Shown here in pieces: positions 9,180-17,962 of a DNA stretch of 64,000 bases. Made by a program: the position numbers and the translations under genes. Positions within the stretch are counted from its first letter, which is position 1, and every line of letters begins with the position of its first letter. The notes beneath the pieces were generated by a model, which saw only the letters and a list, made by a program, of their open reading frames with translations, was not told the origin of the DNA and ran no database searches. This DNA is from CAWDMC01 sp963803295 (GTDB taxonomy: Bacteria > Acidobacteriota > Terriglobia > UBA7540): NCBI GenBank assembly GCA_963803295.1, contig CAWDMC010000025.1, positions 186,001 through 250,000 on the forward strand, written 5' to 3'.

Positions 9180-10736
9180 CTAGGAGTCTGTCTGAGAAAT
9201 ATATCTCGACAGCCGAAGCAGGTCGGGTCATAGTGCGTCATGGGCAAAGCGTACCGGCCTTACCAACCTGATCAAGACCTCTTGTTACCCCCGAGTTTGC
9301 GCGATTGGCTGCCAGAAAACCACTTGGTGTACTTCGTCAGTGACGTGGTGGACCAGTTGGACCTGTCGGCCATCGAAGCTCTCTACCAGGAGGAACTGCG
9401 AGGACAGCCGCCGTACGATCCTCGCCTGATGACGAAATTGCTGATCTACGCCTACAGTGTCGGGGTGTTCAGCTCACGCAAGATTCAGAAGCGCTTGCAG
9501 GAGGATATCTCGTTCAAGGTGTTGGCGGCCGGCAACGAGCCGGATTTTCGTACGATCTCCGACTTTCGCAAGATCCACTTGGAGGCTTTGGAAGGGCTGT
9601 TTGAGCAGGTGTTAAAGATCAGCCTGGAAGCGGGGGCGATGAAACTGGGGCGGGTGGCGTTGGATGGGACTAAGGTGAAGGCCAATGCCAGCAAGCACAA
9701 AGCCATGAGCTACGGGCGGATGAAGGAGAAGGAGAAACAGCTCCGCGCGGAAGTGAAAGCCCTGCTGGAGCAGGCGGAAGCGGCCGACCAGGAAGAAGAC
9801 GGCCGGAGGGGAACAGGGAAGAGCGGTGAGGACTTGCCAGCGGAGTTACAGCGTCGGGAGACGCGGCTGCAGAAGATCCGGATGGCGAAGCGGGCTTTGG
9901 AAGAGCGGGCGCGGGAGGAGGCGAAGGCGGAGGGGAAGCCGGCGGAAGAAGTGAAGGCCGCCAAGCCGGCGGAGAAGGATCAATACAATTTTACCGATGC
10001 AGAATCGCGGATCATGATGGGCGCCGATGGCTTCGTGCAGGGTTACAATGCGCAGGCCGCAGTGGAACCGATGCTGCAGCTGATCGTGGGACAGAGGGTG
10101 ACGCCAGCGACGAACGACAAGAAGCACGTGCAGCCGATGGTGGAAGTGATGGAGCAACAGTCCGGGCAGAGGCCGGAAGCGATCCTGGCGGACAGTGGTT
10201 ACTGCTCGGAGACGAATCTGGAGTACTTAGAATCGGCGGCGAAGCCGGAGCAGAAGATCGAGGCTTACATCGCCACGGGGAAACAAAAGCATGGTGAGCA
10301 TCGTCGGCCTTGCCCGCGCGGGCCGCTACCCAAAGACGCGACGCGGGTGGAGCGGATGAAGCGCAAGATCAAGACGAAGGCGGGAGCGGCGGTGTACGCG
10401 GCGCGTAAGGCGATGGTGGAGCCGGTCTTCGGGCAGATCAAGCAAGGGCGTGGGTTCCGGCAGTTTCTGCTGCGGGGGATGGAGAAGGTGCGGGGGGAAT
10501 GGGCTCTGGTGTGCCTGACCCACAACGTGCTGAAGCTGTATCGGCTCTGCTATCAGTAGAAAACAAGCGAATGACAGTGCCGGCCGCTCCGAAAGACCCC
10601 TCCAAGCCTTGTTTCCGACTTCTGGTGCGCTCCTCTTATTCCAGAGTCGCGGCGCGGACTGCAATCAATCTTCTCAATGATAAATTCATGCTCCAAGATC
10701 GACTTGGCCCCAAGCGTTTCTCAGACAGGCTCCTAG
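9180..10736 (+). mobile_element. IS1182-family insertion sequence with CTAG target duplication
   Basis: Terminal inverted repeats GAGTCTGTCTGAGAAA (from 9184) and, on the other strand, GAGCCTGTCTGAGAAA (ending 10732). They are flanked on both sides by CTAG (9180-9183 and 10733-10736), consistent with a 4-bp target duplication. One intact transposase lies between. Confidence 0.9.
9240..10559 (+). CDS. IS1182-family transposase
   Basis: 439 residues. N-terminal DUF772-type domain (residues about 15-110, with PPYDPRLMTKLLIYAYSVG and PDFRTISDFRK), then a charged coiled-coil-like linker rich in Glu/Lys/Ala (about 160-250). A DDE catalytic domain follows with VALDGTKVKANAS, ADSGYCSETN and VEPVFGQIKQGRGFRQF. 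The frame is intact and fits exactly between the inverted repeats, so this copy may still be active. Start at the ATG 56 bases inside the left repeat. Confidence 0.93.
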   Translation: MGKAYRPYQPDQDLLLPPSLRDWLPENHLVYFVSDVVDQLDLSAIEALYQEELRGQPPYDPRLMTKLLIYAYSVGVFSSRKIQKRLQEDISFKVLAAGNEPDFRTISDFRKIHLEALEGLFEQVLKISLEAGAMKLGRVALDGTKVKANASKHKAMSYGRMKEKEKQLRAEVKALLEQAEAADQEEDGRRGTGKSGEDLPAELQRRETRLQKIRMAKRALEERAREEAKAEGKPAEEVKAAKPAEKDQYNFTDAESRIMMGADGFVQGYNAQAAVEPMLQLIVGQRVTPATNDKKHVQPMVEVMEQQSGQRPEAILADSGYCSETNLEYLESAAKPEQKIEAYIATGKQKHGEHRRPCPRGPLPKDATRVERMKRKIKTKAGAAVYAARKAMVEPVFGQIKQGRGFRQFLLRGMEKVRGEWALVCLTHNVLKLYRLCYQ

Positions 10737-10894
10737 GCGGCCATAATAGTCGACGGTCGTGGACGCGTTTTTACTACGTCCCTGAGGTCGTGCGGATCAT
10801 TGTGGGTCCTGTTACACCCTCGGTGTCAGACGGGTTGGCTCGTCAGTTAGGCTATATCCGCCGCGCGCAAAACCGGCACGGGAGAACCAGCCAA

Positions 10895-11074
10895 CTACTT
10901 GTCCAACACCTTCTCGATCTCGCCGATCTTTTTTTGGATCTTTCCGGCCGTCTTCTCGTCATGGCCTTCGGCTTCGAGGGCCGGATTCTTGGTAACTTGT
11001 CCGGCCTTTTCCTTTACCTTGCCCTTCACTTCGTGCGTCGTCCCTCCAGCCTCATCCTTAGTGCTTTCTTTCAT
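10895..11074 (-). CDS. CsbD-like small stress protein
   Basis: 59 residues: MKESTKDEAGG, then HEVKGKVKEKAGQVTKNPAL, then HDEKTAGKIQKKIGEIEKVL. This is the highly charged helical pattern of the CsbD family, with GKVKEKAGQ as its signature. CsbD proteins are general-stress-induced in several bacteria; their biochemical role is not established. A strong ribosome binding site (GGGAGGG) lies about 5 bases before the ATG. It is too short to stand out among random frames, but codon pattern, start signal and family motif agree. It is the only intact ordinary gene in the first 13 kb. Confidence 0.8.
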   Translation of the reverse strand: MKESTKDEAGGTTHEVKGKVKEKAGQVTKNPALEAEGHDEKTAGKIQKKIGEIEKVLDK

Positions 11075-11248
11075 TGTTCCCTCCCTGCAATCTGAATCTG
11101 GCTAAGAGATCCTTGCCGGATGATCCCTCTGATAGCACCGAGGGCCAACTTCCATTTCGCGGCAACCTGTTGAGGCCTATGAATTGCTAGTCACCACTTT
11201 CTCCTGATGCATTGGCGCCAAGAAATACTTACCGTTCTAGACAACCAA

Positions 11249-12697
11249 GGCGTATCGCGCAAGCTAAAATGTTACCAGTGGGCTATCGTCGCGCAATTTG
11301 AGAATGTTACCCGTCATGGATACGGGTAACCTCATGAGTCGACTTTCGAGAAGAGAATATTGGCAACAAGTTTATCCTCGTTACCAACGAGCTAGTCGGG
11401 CGGAAAAGGCAGCGCATCCTGGACGAGTTTTGCGCCAACTGCCGTTATCATCGCAAGCACGCGATTCGTTTGCTGAATGGTTCGCCGCCTGCCGCCCGGC
11501 CGGTTTCCCAACGACGGCGCCGGGGGGTGACCTATGGCCCACGGCTGGTCTCGATCTTGAAGGCGGTCTGGGAGGCGGCCGATTATCCCTGGTCAGTACG
11601 GCTGAAAGCCCTGCTGCCGGAGTGGATGCCTTGGATTCGCCGCCGCTTCCGGCTGACGCCGGAGTTGGAAAAGCAGCTGCTTCAGATCAGCCCCCGCTCC
11701 ATCGACTACCGGCTGGGTTCGGAGAAGCGGAAGCTGCGGCAAAGGATTTATGGCCGCACCAAGCCGGGGAGCTTATTGAAGCACCACATCCCCGTGAAGA
11801 CGGATCAGTGGGACGTGAAGAGGCCGGGGTTCACGGAAATCGATCTGGTCTCCCACTCGGGCAATTCGGCGGCGGGCGACTACTGCTACTCGCTGAACGT
11901 GACTGACATTCACACGGGCTGGACGGAAAGCCGAGCGGTGCTGGGCAAGAGCCAGGAAGGCGTGCGAGCCGCTCTGGAAGCGGTCCGCCAGGCTTTGCCT
12001 TTTCCCTTGCGGGGCATCGATTCCGACAACGGCTCGGAGTTCATCAATGCTCACCTCTGGGCTTACTGCCAGGCCCACGACATTCAATTCACCCGTGGGC
12101 GGCCCTATAAGAAAGACGACAACGCCCACATCGAGCAGAAGAACTGGACGCATGTACGGCGCTTGCTGGGCTACGTGCGTTACGAGACGGAAGCGGCACG
12201 GGCCGCCATGGACGAGCTTTACCGGGGTGAGCTGCGATTGTTTCAGAACCTCTTCCTGCCCTCGGTGAAACTGAGCCGCAAGGAGCGGATCGGCTCGCGC
12301 TTGCGGCGGCACTACGAAGCACCCCAGACCCCTTTTCAGCGAGTGGCGGCCTCGTCAGGGGTGGACCCAGAACGGGTGGCCGAACTTCGCCGGCTACGCC
12401 AGACGCTCGACCCCTTTCAACTCTCCCAGACGATTCAGAGCAAGCGGGAACGGATTTTCCAACGGAGCACCAGCGTGGTGGCAGAGAAGCCTGCGGTCTC
12501 GGCTGTTTCTCAGAAACTCGCGGCACCTTCAGAGAAAAACAAAATCACAGGCGCGCGCACAAGGCGCGCTGAGAAAAAGACAAGAACCAAGACAACTGCC
12601 AAGACAAGAAGAAAGGAAAAACCACGACGACGACGGGTAACATTTCGCGTTGCAGGACGAATCACCCGAAAGTAACATTTTTAAATTGCTTGACAGG
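11249..12697 (+). mobile_element. 1,449-bp insertion sequence, copy 2, inverted relative to copy 1
   Basis: Starts GGCGTATCGCGCAAGC and ends TTGCTTGACAGG, the same length as copy 1. In the segments I compared, the copies differ only by two single-base insertions, one in each. The flanks (CAA left, AAG right) do not show a clean 3-bp duplication. The two copies face each other across about 6 kb containing the GH15 scar, group II intron, IS1182 and CsbD gene. Confidence 0.85.
11298..12675 (+). pseudogene. Integrase-core transposase, copy 2, frameshifted near the start
   Basis: Same protein as copy 1. Here the run at 11404-11407 has four A where copy 1 has three, which throws the first 35 codons out of frame. 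From about 11408 to the TAA at 12673 the frame is uninterrupted, including the position where copy 1 is broken. A product could start only at an internal codon such as that at 11470, losing the N-terminal DNA-binding part. The tail is strongly basic (KTRTKTTAKTRRKEKPRRRR). Confidence 0.8.
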
Positions 12698-12897
12698 AAG
12701 GAACGAAACTCTTACGCAGCCAAGTCGAGCGTTCGAAACATCGAGCAATTTTCCTAACGACGCCCCGACTGAGGCGACAGCTTCTTACGGATCACGGGTC
12801 CTGAGGGCAGGCGTTGGAACTCAGCTCAGCGGCGTTTTCGTGGCGGCGAGAACGCGGATCAGCCAAAGCCCTTATGAAAACTTGCCGGGGGGGAATC

Positions 12898-13032
12898 CTA
12901 CGAGTTCAACCAGGCCAATACGGGCTTGGCCTGTTCCTGCTTCTTACCCTCCAGTTCCCTGCGGAGCGCATCTATGGAGGCTTTCACATCTTTCAGTATC
13001 CGCGGATCAATCTGGACCGATGGATATGCCAC
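12898..13032 (-). CDS. Small hypothetical protein, 44 residues
   Basis: GTG start preceded by AAAGGAGG at a spacing of 6 bases, one of the best ribosome binding sites in this region. The product starts VAYPSVQIDPRILKDVKASI and ends with LRRELEGKKQEQAKPVLAWL-type residues: a charged amphipathic helix with a short hydrophobic end. No family recognised. It lies downstream of the anti-sigma-factor gene remnant on the same strand. The 200 bases between it and the IS copy show nothing. Confidence 0.45.
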   Translation of the reverse strand: MAYPSVQIDPRILKDVKASIDALRRELEGKKQEQAKPVLAWLNS

Positions 13033-13103
13033 GAGTCCTCCTTTAAAGAAATTACCAGCATTGGCGCTGAATAGCCTTCCAGCAAGCACGTCAATGACCA
13101 CTG

Positions 13104-13565
13104 TCACGCGGAGGATGACAAAACAGGCATGGGCAGCCTTGACAATGACGAAACGCCTGAGCGGAGGTTTTCGGTTGGAGGGGTTAGTACGCGATCTGGA
13201 GCTTGATCATCTTGGGTCGGAAAATGATCAAATGGTATGGCGAGTCCCAGGCCGGAACCGGTTGTGAGTCCGTCGCGCATGGCGATGTATATATCTGGGA
13301 TTCCGGGGCCCTGGTCCTCAAAAGCCAGGCGGCCGCCAGTTTGGGGACCGTTCAGGATTTCGACCCCCATATTGGCGCCACCACCGTAGACCACAGTATT
13401 ACGCGCCAGTTCACTCGCGGCGGTGATGAGCTTGGCTTGATCGACAAGCGAGAATCCGAATTGAGCTGCAACCTCACGTACTCGCCGACGCACGACCACA
13501 ACGTCCGGACCGCCGTCATACTCAAGCAGTGTCTGGGAGTTTCCCGCCGCTTTCCTTATGTCCAC
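13104..13565 (-). pseudogene. RsbT/RsbW-like anti-sigma regulatory kinase, 3' end lost
   Basis: GHKL-type ATPase domain of switch kinases: LITAASELARNTVVYGGG (N box), LAFEDQGPGIPD (G1 box) and TGSGLGLAI (G2 box). After the G2 box the sequence should continue with a G-A-R/K-R-L helix and a final strand. Instead it drifts into an unrelated frame until the TGA at 13104, so the last roughly 35 residues are missing. The 5' end overlaps the end of the debranching-enzyme gene by about 40 bases, and a GTG at 13565 is the nearest usable start. The original function would be partner-switching control of a stress sigma factor. Confidence 0.6.
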
Positions 13566-15609
13566 CCGAGAGTTTCGCGAAGCAACGCAGGACTTCCGCG
13601 ACACTCCAGGCTTGCGAGACACATCCACGCGGAGTGTGCTGTTCCTCGGCATCAAAAATCTCGCTTATAGTTCCAACACAAGCCTGGTCAAGGTGGGTGA
13701 CGAACCCTTGCAGAAGTTCGAGACCGCATCGCTCGGGATAAACTTTAGCCAGAGCGTCGACGTAGGGTCCGATCAGCCAGGGCCATACGGATCCCTGGTG
13801 ATAGGCGGCATCCCGTGCCCGCAGGTCGCCGTCGTAATGCTGCTTATAGTCAGGCTCGGCGGGCGCGAGTGATCGCAAACCCACCGGCGTGAGCAGCAGT
13901 CTCGTCGCATTATCGATGACCGGTGCCCAATGGACTTGGTCGAGTACCGGATTTTCCAGCGAAATCGCCAGAATCTGGTTGGGGCGGCAGGCAGGGTCAT
14001 TGCCCGGTTTTCCTCCTCCCGACTCCCCGTCTACAACATCGAACAGATATCTCGAATGGGGGTTCCAGAAGCGCCGGTTGAACGATGCGCGGGCGCGCTC
14101 GGCATAATGCCGGTAAGTCAAACCTGGGCGCGAGCCCTCTTCCTGTTCGGTCCAGTTGCTTAGCAGGCAAAGGGCGTTGTACCAGAGCGCGTTGATCTCG
14201 ACCGCTTTTCCGCGTCGGGGAGTAACCACCCAGTTGCCTACCTTCGCGTCCATCCAGGTAAGCTGATAACCTTGTTCGCCCTGCACGAGGAGACCGTCTT
14301 CCGGATCGACGTGGATACCGAATCGGGTGCCCGCAATGTGTGACTTCGCGATCTCATGTAGTTGTGGCAGAATCGCTCGCAAAGTGGTGCGGTCGCCGGT
14401 TGCATCCAGATAACGCGATAGAGCGTGGAAGAACCAAAGGCTGGCGTCGGCGGTATGGTAAAGGCCTTGCTTCTCACCTTCCGGAAACATATTAGGAATC
14501 AGGCCTTCGCGAACGTAGTGGGCAAAAGTGCGCAGAATCCAACCGGCCTCCTGATGGCGTCCCCCAACGAGCGTGAGGCCTTCGAGGCTGATCATGGTGT
14601 CGCGACCCCAGTCGGTAAACCAGTGGTATCCGGCGACCACCGTGAGCGGTTCGTCGCCCGCGGCGCGCGCCCGGGCCGCATCCTCCGCGCGTCCAACTGG
14701 GGTAATCAGAAACTGATCGGCAGCGAGCACCAACTCTGGAACGATTCCTCCGGTGGCGCCAGGTGGCGCCTTCTCAATTAGCGCTCTGCGGCGGGACAAC
14801 TCCGCATCGAGTGCCTCTTCATAAGGCAGGGCTTCGACGATCTCCCACGGTTCTGTCGACCCGATCAGAACGACGGAGGCTCCTGGTTCCAGATCCATCC
14901 GAAAGTAACCCGGACTCCATAGCGATCCCTTCGACGAATAACCACGCCTTTTCTCGAAGAGGTAATCAATGACTACGGCCTTAGGGTCATAGGTAAACCC
15001 CACTGGCGAGGCGGTCTTCATGCGCAGGACCGGAAGGCCCGATCCCCCCGAGATCTCAAGACGGTGATCGCTCGCGCTAAGAACGTACTGGGCGCCGACT
15101 TCTGAGTCCACCGGCGCTTCATGATTGCGAAGCTGAAGCCCCGGCCGGAGACCGAGGCGAATTGTGCCGGAACCCGCGACATGACGATATTCGAGGTAGA
15201 TTGTGTTCTGCTTGTAGGGCAGGAGAAGACGCTTCTCAATCTTGCAGCCCCAAAGGTCGTGTACCCATATCGGAAGCCCGCATTCCAGCCGAAATTCGAC
15301 CGGGGTGATTAAGGCAGCATCGGCTTGGCCGACAAAATCCCGCGGGCCTGCGAACGCCACACCTCTGCCGGGCATGCGAAAGCGCTCGGAAAGGCCGTGC
15401 CACATCATGAAGCGGCCCAGCGGGTTGGGCAACGCGGCGATCAACAGCCCGTGATAGCGGCGCGTGATGGGTCCGAGGATGGTTCCTGAGGCATATCCGC
15501 CGATTCCATTAGTAACCAGCCATTCCTGGGTGAGATGCGGGTCCATCGCGCCATCGCCGATCGCAAAGTTGGTAAGCACCCGCCTGGGATCGGTAGCGGG
15601 GTTACTCAT
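13522..15609 (-). CDS. Amylo-alpha-1,6-glucosidase (glycogen debranching enzyme)
   Basis: 695 residues, intact. The N-terminal beta-rich GDE domain includes EWLVTNGIGGYASGT and TRRYHGLLIAAL. The C-terminal six-hairpin (GH133-type) domain has GYHWFTDWGRDTMISLEGL, then GLIPNMFPEGEKQGLYHTAD, then HQGSVWPWLIGPYVDA and FDAEEQHTPRGCVSQAWSVA. The enzyme hydrolyses alpha-1,6 branch stubs of glycogen or limit dextrin in the cytoplasm. Its start overlaps the treZ stop by 8 bases, so the two are translated together. A second, broken debranching-type gene starts at 33350. Confidence 0.93.
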   Translation of the reverse strand: MSNPATDPRRVLTNFAIGDGAMDPHLTQEWLVTNGIGGYASGTILGPITRRYHGLLIAALPNPLGRFMMWHGLSERFRMPGRGVAFAGPRDFVGQADAALITPVEFRLECGLPIWVHDLWGCKIEKRLLLPYKQNTIYLEYRHVAGSGTIRLGLRPGLQLRNHEAPVDSEVGAQYVLSASDHRLEISGGSGLPVLRMKTASPVGFTYDPKAVVIDYLFEKRRGYSSKGSLWSPGYFRMDLEPGASVVLIGSTEPWEIVEALPYEEALDAELSRRRALIEKAPPGATGGIVPELVLAADQFLITPVGRAEDAARARAAGDEPLTVVAGYHWFTDWGRDTMISLEGLTLVGGRHQEAGWILRTFAHYVREGLIPNMFPEGEKQGLYHTADASLWFFHALSRYLDATGDRTTLRAILPQLHEIAKSHIAGTRFGIHVDPEDGLLVQGEQGYQLTWMDAKVGNWVVTPRRGKAVEINALWYNALCLLSNWTEQEEGSRPGLTYRHYAERARASFNRRFWNPHSRYLFDVVDGESGGGKPGNDPACRPNQILAISLENPVLDQVHWAPVIDNATRLLLTPVGLRSLAPAEPDYKQHYDGDLRARDAAYHQGSVWPWLIGPYVDALAKVYPERCGLELLQGFVTHLDQACVGTISEIFDAEEQHTPRGCVSQAWSVAEVLRCFAKLSGGHKESGGKLPDTA

Positions 15610-17518
15610 TTACCGCCTCCGAGCTGAAAGCGACGGCCGCGTTGCCGGGGATGCGCCAGTTATCGTCCTTAGCCGGCGGAAAAGTTCCGAGTCCGCCGTA
15701 TTTGGGATTCTCACTGGACCAGATTACCTGCCACGCTTTTCCGGAAAGAGGTGCCAACAATGGCTCCGGACTGGGACTGAGGTAGAGATCCGTTCCGAGA
15801 TTGACCACCAGCAGGCGATCCCCGTGCGATTCCGAAAAATAGCGCAGGACGAACGCTTCTTGACCCAGGACGGCACCATCGGTGGCCCGGTGCCTCGGAT
15901 TTGAAAAGACCGGATCGATTCGTCGAAGGGCGATCAGGTCGATGTGAAGCTGATAAGTCTCAGCATTCTTCTCCCTCTCGGAAAAGTCGAGCTTGGACAT
16001 TTCGAAAGTGTGCGGATTTCCGGGATCGTTAAACACCGTCTGCATTTCGGGAAGCGAGAGACTGGGGAATTGAGCGAGGAATGTGGCGCGGCCTTCCCGC
16101 ACCCGTTTGCTTATTTCGGCTTTATGGTCGCAGAAGTAGAGGAACGGGGTGGTGGCGCCGAATTCCTGACCCTGAAACAGCATCGGCGTGCCCGGCATTA
16201 GTATCAGCAGGGCGGTTAGGGCGCGGTACTTGCTGCGCGTCGCGATCATGTTGGGGCGTTCGCCGCGCGCGGTGTTAGCAATCTGGTCGTGATTCTGAAT
16301 GAAATTGACGAACGCCGCAGGCGGCAAGTCGAGAGCAGGCGTCCCTCGGGGTTGTCTTTGCCATCGGTACCACTGACCTTGGTAGAGATAACCGTACTTC
16401 GCGGCCGAAACGAACTCCTGGGGACTGCCCAGGTAATCCGAGTAATAAGCCTCATTGCGGCCGGTAAGCGCCACCAGGGCGCTGTGATGAAAATCGTCAT
16501 TCCAGAGCGCGTCCAGACCATACCCGCCCTCCTTCTCAGACCGGGCATGAATGGTCCTTTGTGACTCATTCTCAGCAACGAGGACAATGTTACGATCTCC
16601 CGCGGCTTTACGAGCCGAACGTGCAATTTCGCGCAGGATGTGTTGCGGCGAATCATCGTGGATATCCTGAGTGGCGTCGAGACGCAGACCGTCCAGATGA
16701 AACTCGCTGATCCAATACTTCGCATTGGCCATGAAGAACTCACGAACAGGCCCGCAGTGTTCACCATCGAAATTAATGCCGGCGCCCCAATCGTTCTTGT
16801 ATCCTTGGCTGAAATACCATGGTGAGAATGCGCTGAAATAGTTACCGTCAGGACCGACGTGGTTGTAGACGACGTCGAGGATGACGGCAATTCCCCGCGC
16901 ATGCGCCTCATTCACAAAAGAGCGCATCTCGTCCGGCTTGCCGTAAAGCCAAGTAGGTGCGAAAAGACCGACTCCGTCATAACCCCAGCCGAAGCGCCCC
17001 GGGAAATCGGCGACAGGCATCACTTCGACCATGGTGATGCCAATTCGGGCCAGCTCCGCTAACTCACGCTGCGCGCCCTGCCAGTTCCCCTCCGACGTGA
17101 AAGTTCCGATGTGCATCTCATAAATGATCTGGCCTTCTCGCGTGGTGCCGCGCCACTCCTGATCGGTCCAGGGGAATTCGCGCGGATTGACGACTTGCGA
17201 CGGCCCGTGAGGCCCGTCGGGCTGATAACGCGAGGCGGGATCCGGGTACCGCAGAGAGTCGTCATCCAACTCATACCGGTAGATGGTTCCAGCGGAGGCC
17301 CCAGCGGAAAAGCCGGAGTGATAACCTTGGTCCTTTGGATCCGGCTCGAGGGATATCAGCGCGGGAGAGCCGGGTCCTGACTCCAGAATCGCGCGTACCT
17401 CGCTGCGCAGAGGGGACCAGACGCGGAAATGGACTCCGTCTTCCGCGACGGTTTCCGCCCCCACCGGCAATCGGCGTTTTGATATTTCCAAGCTGTGTTT
17501 CGACCGGGACGTGGCCAC
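15602..17518 (-). CDS. treZ: Malto-oligosyltrehalose trehalohydrolase
   Basis: 638 residues. An N-terminal E-set domain (VHFRVWSPLRSEVRAILES) is followed by a GH13 barrel. The signatures are GYDGVGLFAP, VILDVVYNHVGPDGNYF, nucleophile Asp at about 281 in GLRLDATQD, acid Glu at about 316 in LVAENES, and IQNHDQIANTARG. It releases trehalose from maltooligosyltrehalose. Its usual partner TreY, which makes that substrate, is not in the window. The GTG start at 17518 has GAGGTG about 4 bases before it. It is co-directional with and overlaps the debranching gene; it is transcribed away from the TreS-like gene across a 444-base gap. Confidence 0.92.
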   Translation of the reverse strand: MATSRSKHSLEISKRRLPVGAETVAEDGVHFRVWSPLRSEVRAILESGPGSPALISLEPDPKDQGYHSGFSAGASAGTIYRYELDDDSLRYPDPASRYQPDGPHGPSQVVNPREFPWTDQEWRGTTREGQIIYEMHIGTFTSEGNWQGAQRELAELARIGITMVEVMPVADFPGRFGWGYDGVGLFAPTWLYGKPDEMRSFVNEAHARGIAVILDVVYNHVGPDGNYFSAFSPWYFSQGYKNDWGAGINFDGEHCGPVREFFMANAKYWISEFHLDGLRLDATQDIHDDSPQHILREIARSARKAAGDRNIVLVAENESQRTIHARSEKEGGYGLDALWNDDFHHSALVALTGRNEAYYSDYLGSPQEFVSAAKYGYLYQGQWYRWQRQPRGTPALDLPPAAFVNFIQNHDQIANTARGERPNMIATRSKYRALTALLILMPGTPMLFQGQEFGATTPFLYFCDHKAEISKRVREGRATFLAQFPSLSLPEMQTVFNDPGNPHTFEMSKLDFSEREKNAETYQLHIDLIALRRIDPVFSNPRHRATDGAVLGQEAFVLRYFSESHGDRLLVVNLGTDLYLSPSPEPLLAPLSGKAWQVIWSSENPKYGGLGTFPPAKDDNWRIPGNAAVAFSSEAVNE

Positions 17519-17962
17519 TTAGCACCTCATGTCATCGACACTGCTTTCCCCCAGCGCGCAAGTTATGCATTCTGCTTTTTGCCGGGGATCTTCGCTCCCG
17601 GATTCCTTGCTTCCCTCGGGCGAACTTGACAACTTCCAGCAGTGGCTGACGGGCACCTCCCGCCCGGTCAGCCGTGCTCCCTGGCAGGTCTATTGGGACG
17701 AGTTAGTTTTCGTCACAGTCGGCGCCAGTAACTCCTCGCGGCCTTTCCAACGCTCCTTAGCCTCGGAACCATGCACGGACGAGCGCCTGCGACACCATTG
17801 CACGGGCCTAGAAAGCCCGAAACTGCCTAAAAACGACCGACCGCAACATATGATGCTTCCCAGAAACAACCGGGCAAGCAGAAGATCACTCGTCCAACCT
17901 GTGTCGCTCAAGGTAAAATCGATATCTCGTGTGAGCCGTAATCTGAACTCGAAGGACTCCTG
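17519..17962. promoter_or_regulatory. Divergent intergenic region between treZ and the TreS-like gene
   Basis: 444 bases containing both promoters by position. A plus-strand open frame covers most of it but has no homologous pattern. I did not recognise an operator or a clear -35/-10 pair. Confidence 0.4.

Noticed and set aside
9485..10664. Several antisense frames within the IS1182 transposase
   Set aside because: They arise from GC-rich codons of the transposase opposite strand and have no start signals or family patterns.
12089..12526. 145-codon antisense frame in the IS copies
   Set aside because: It is opposite the transposase and present in both copies only because the IS is duplicated. 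No family pattern.
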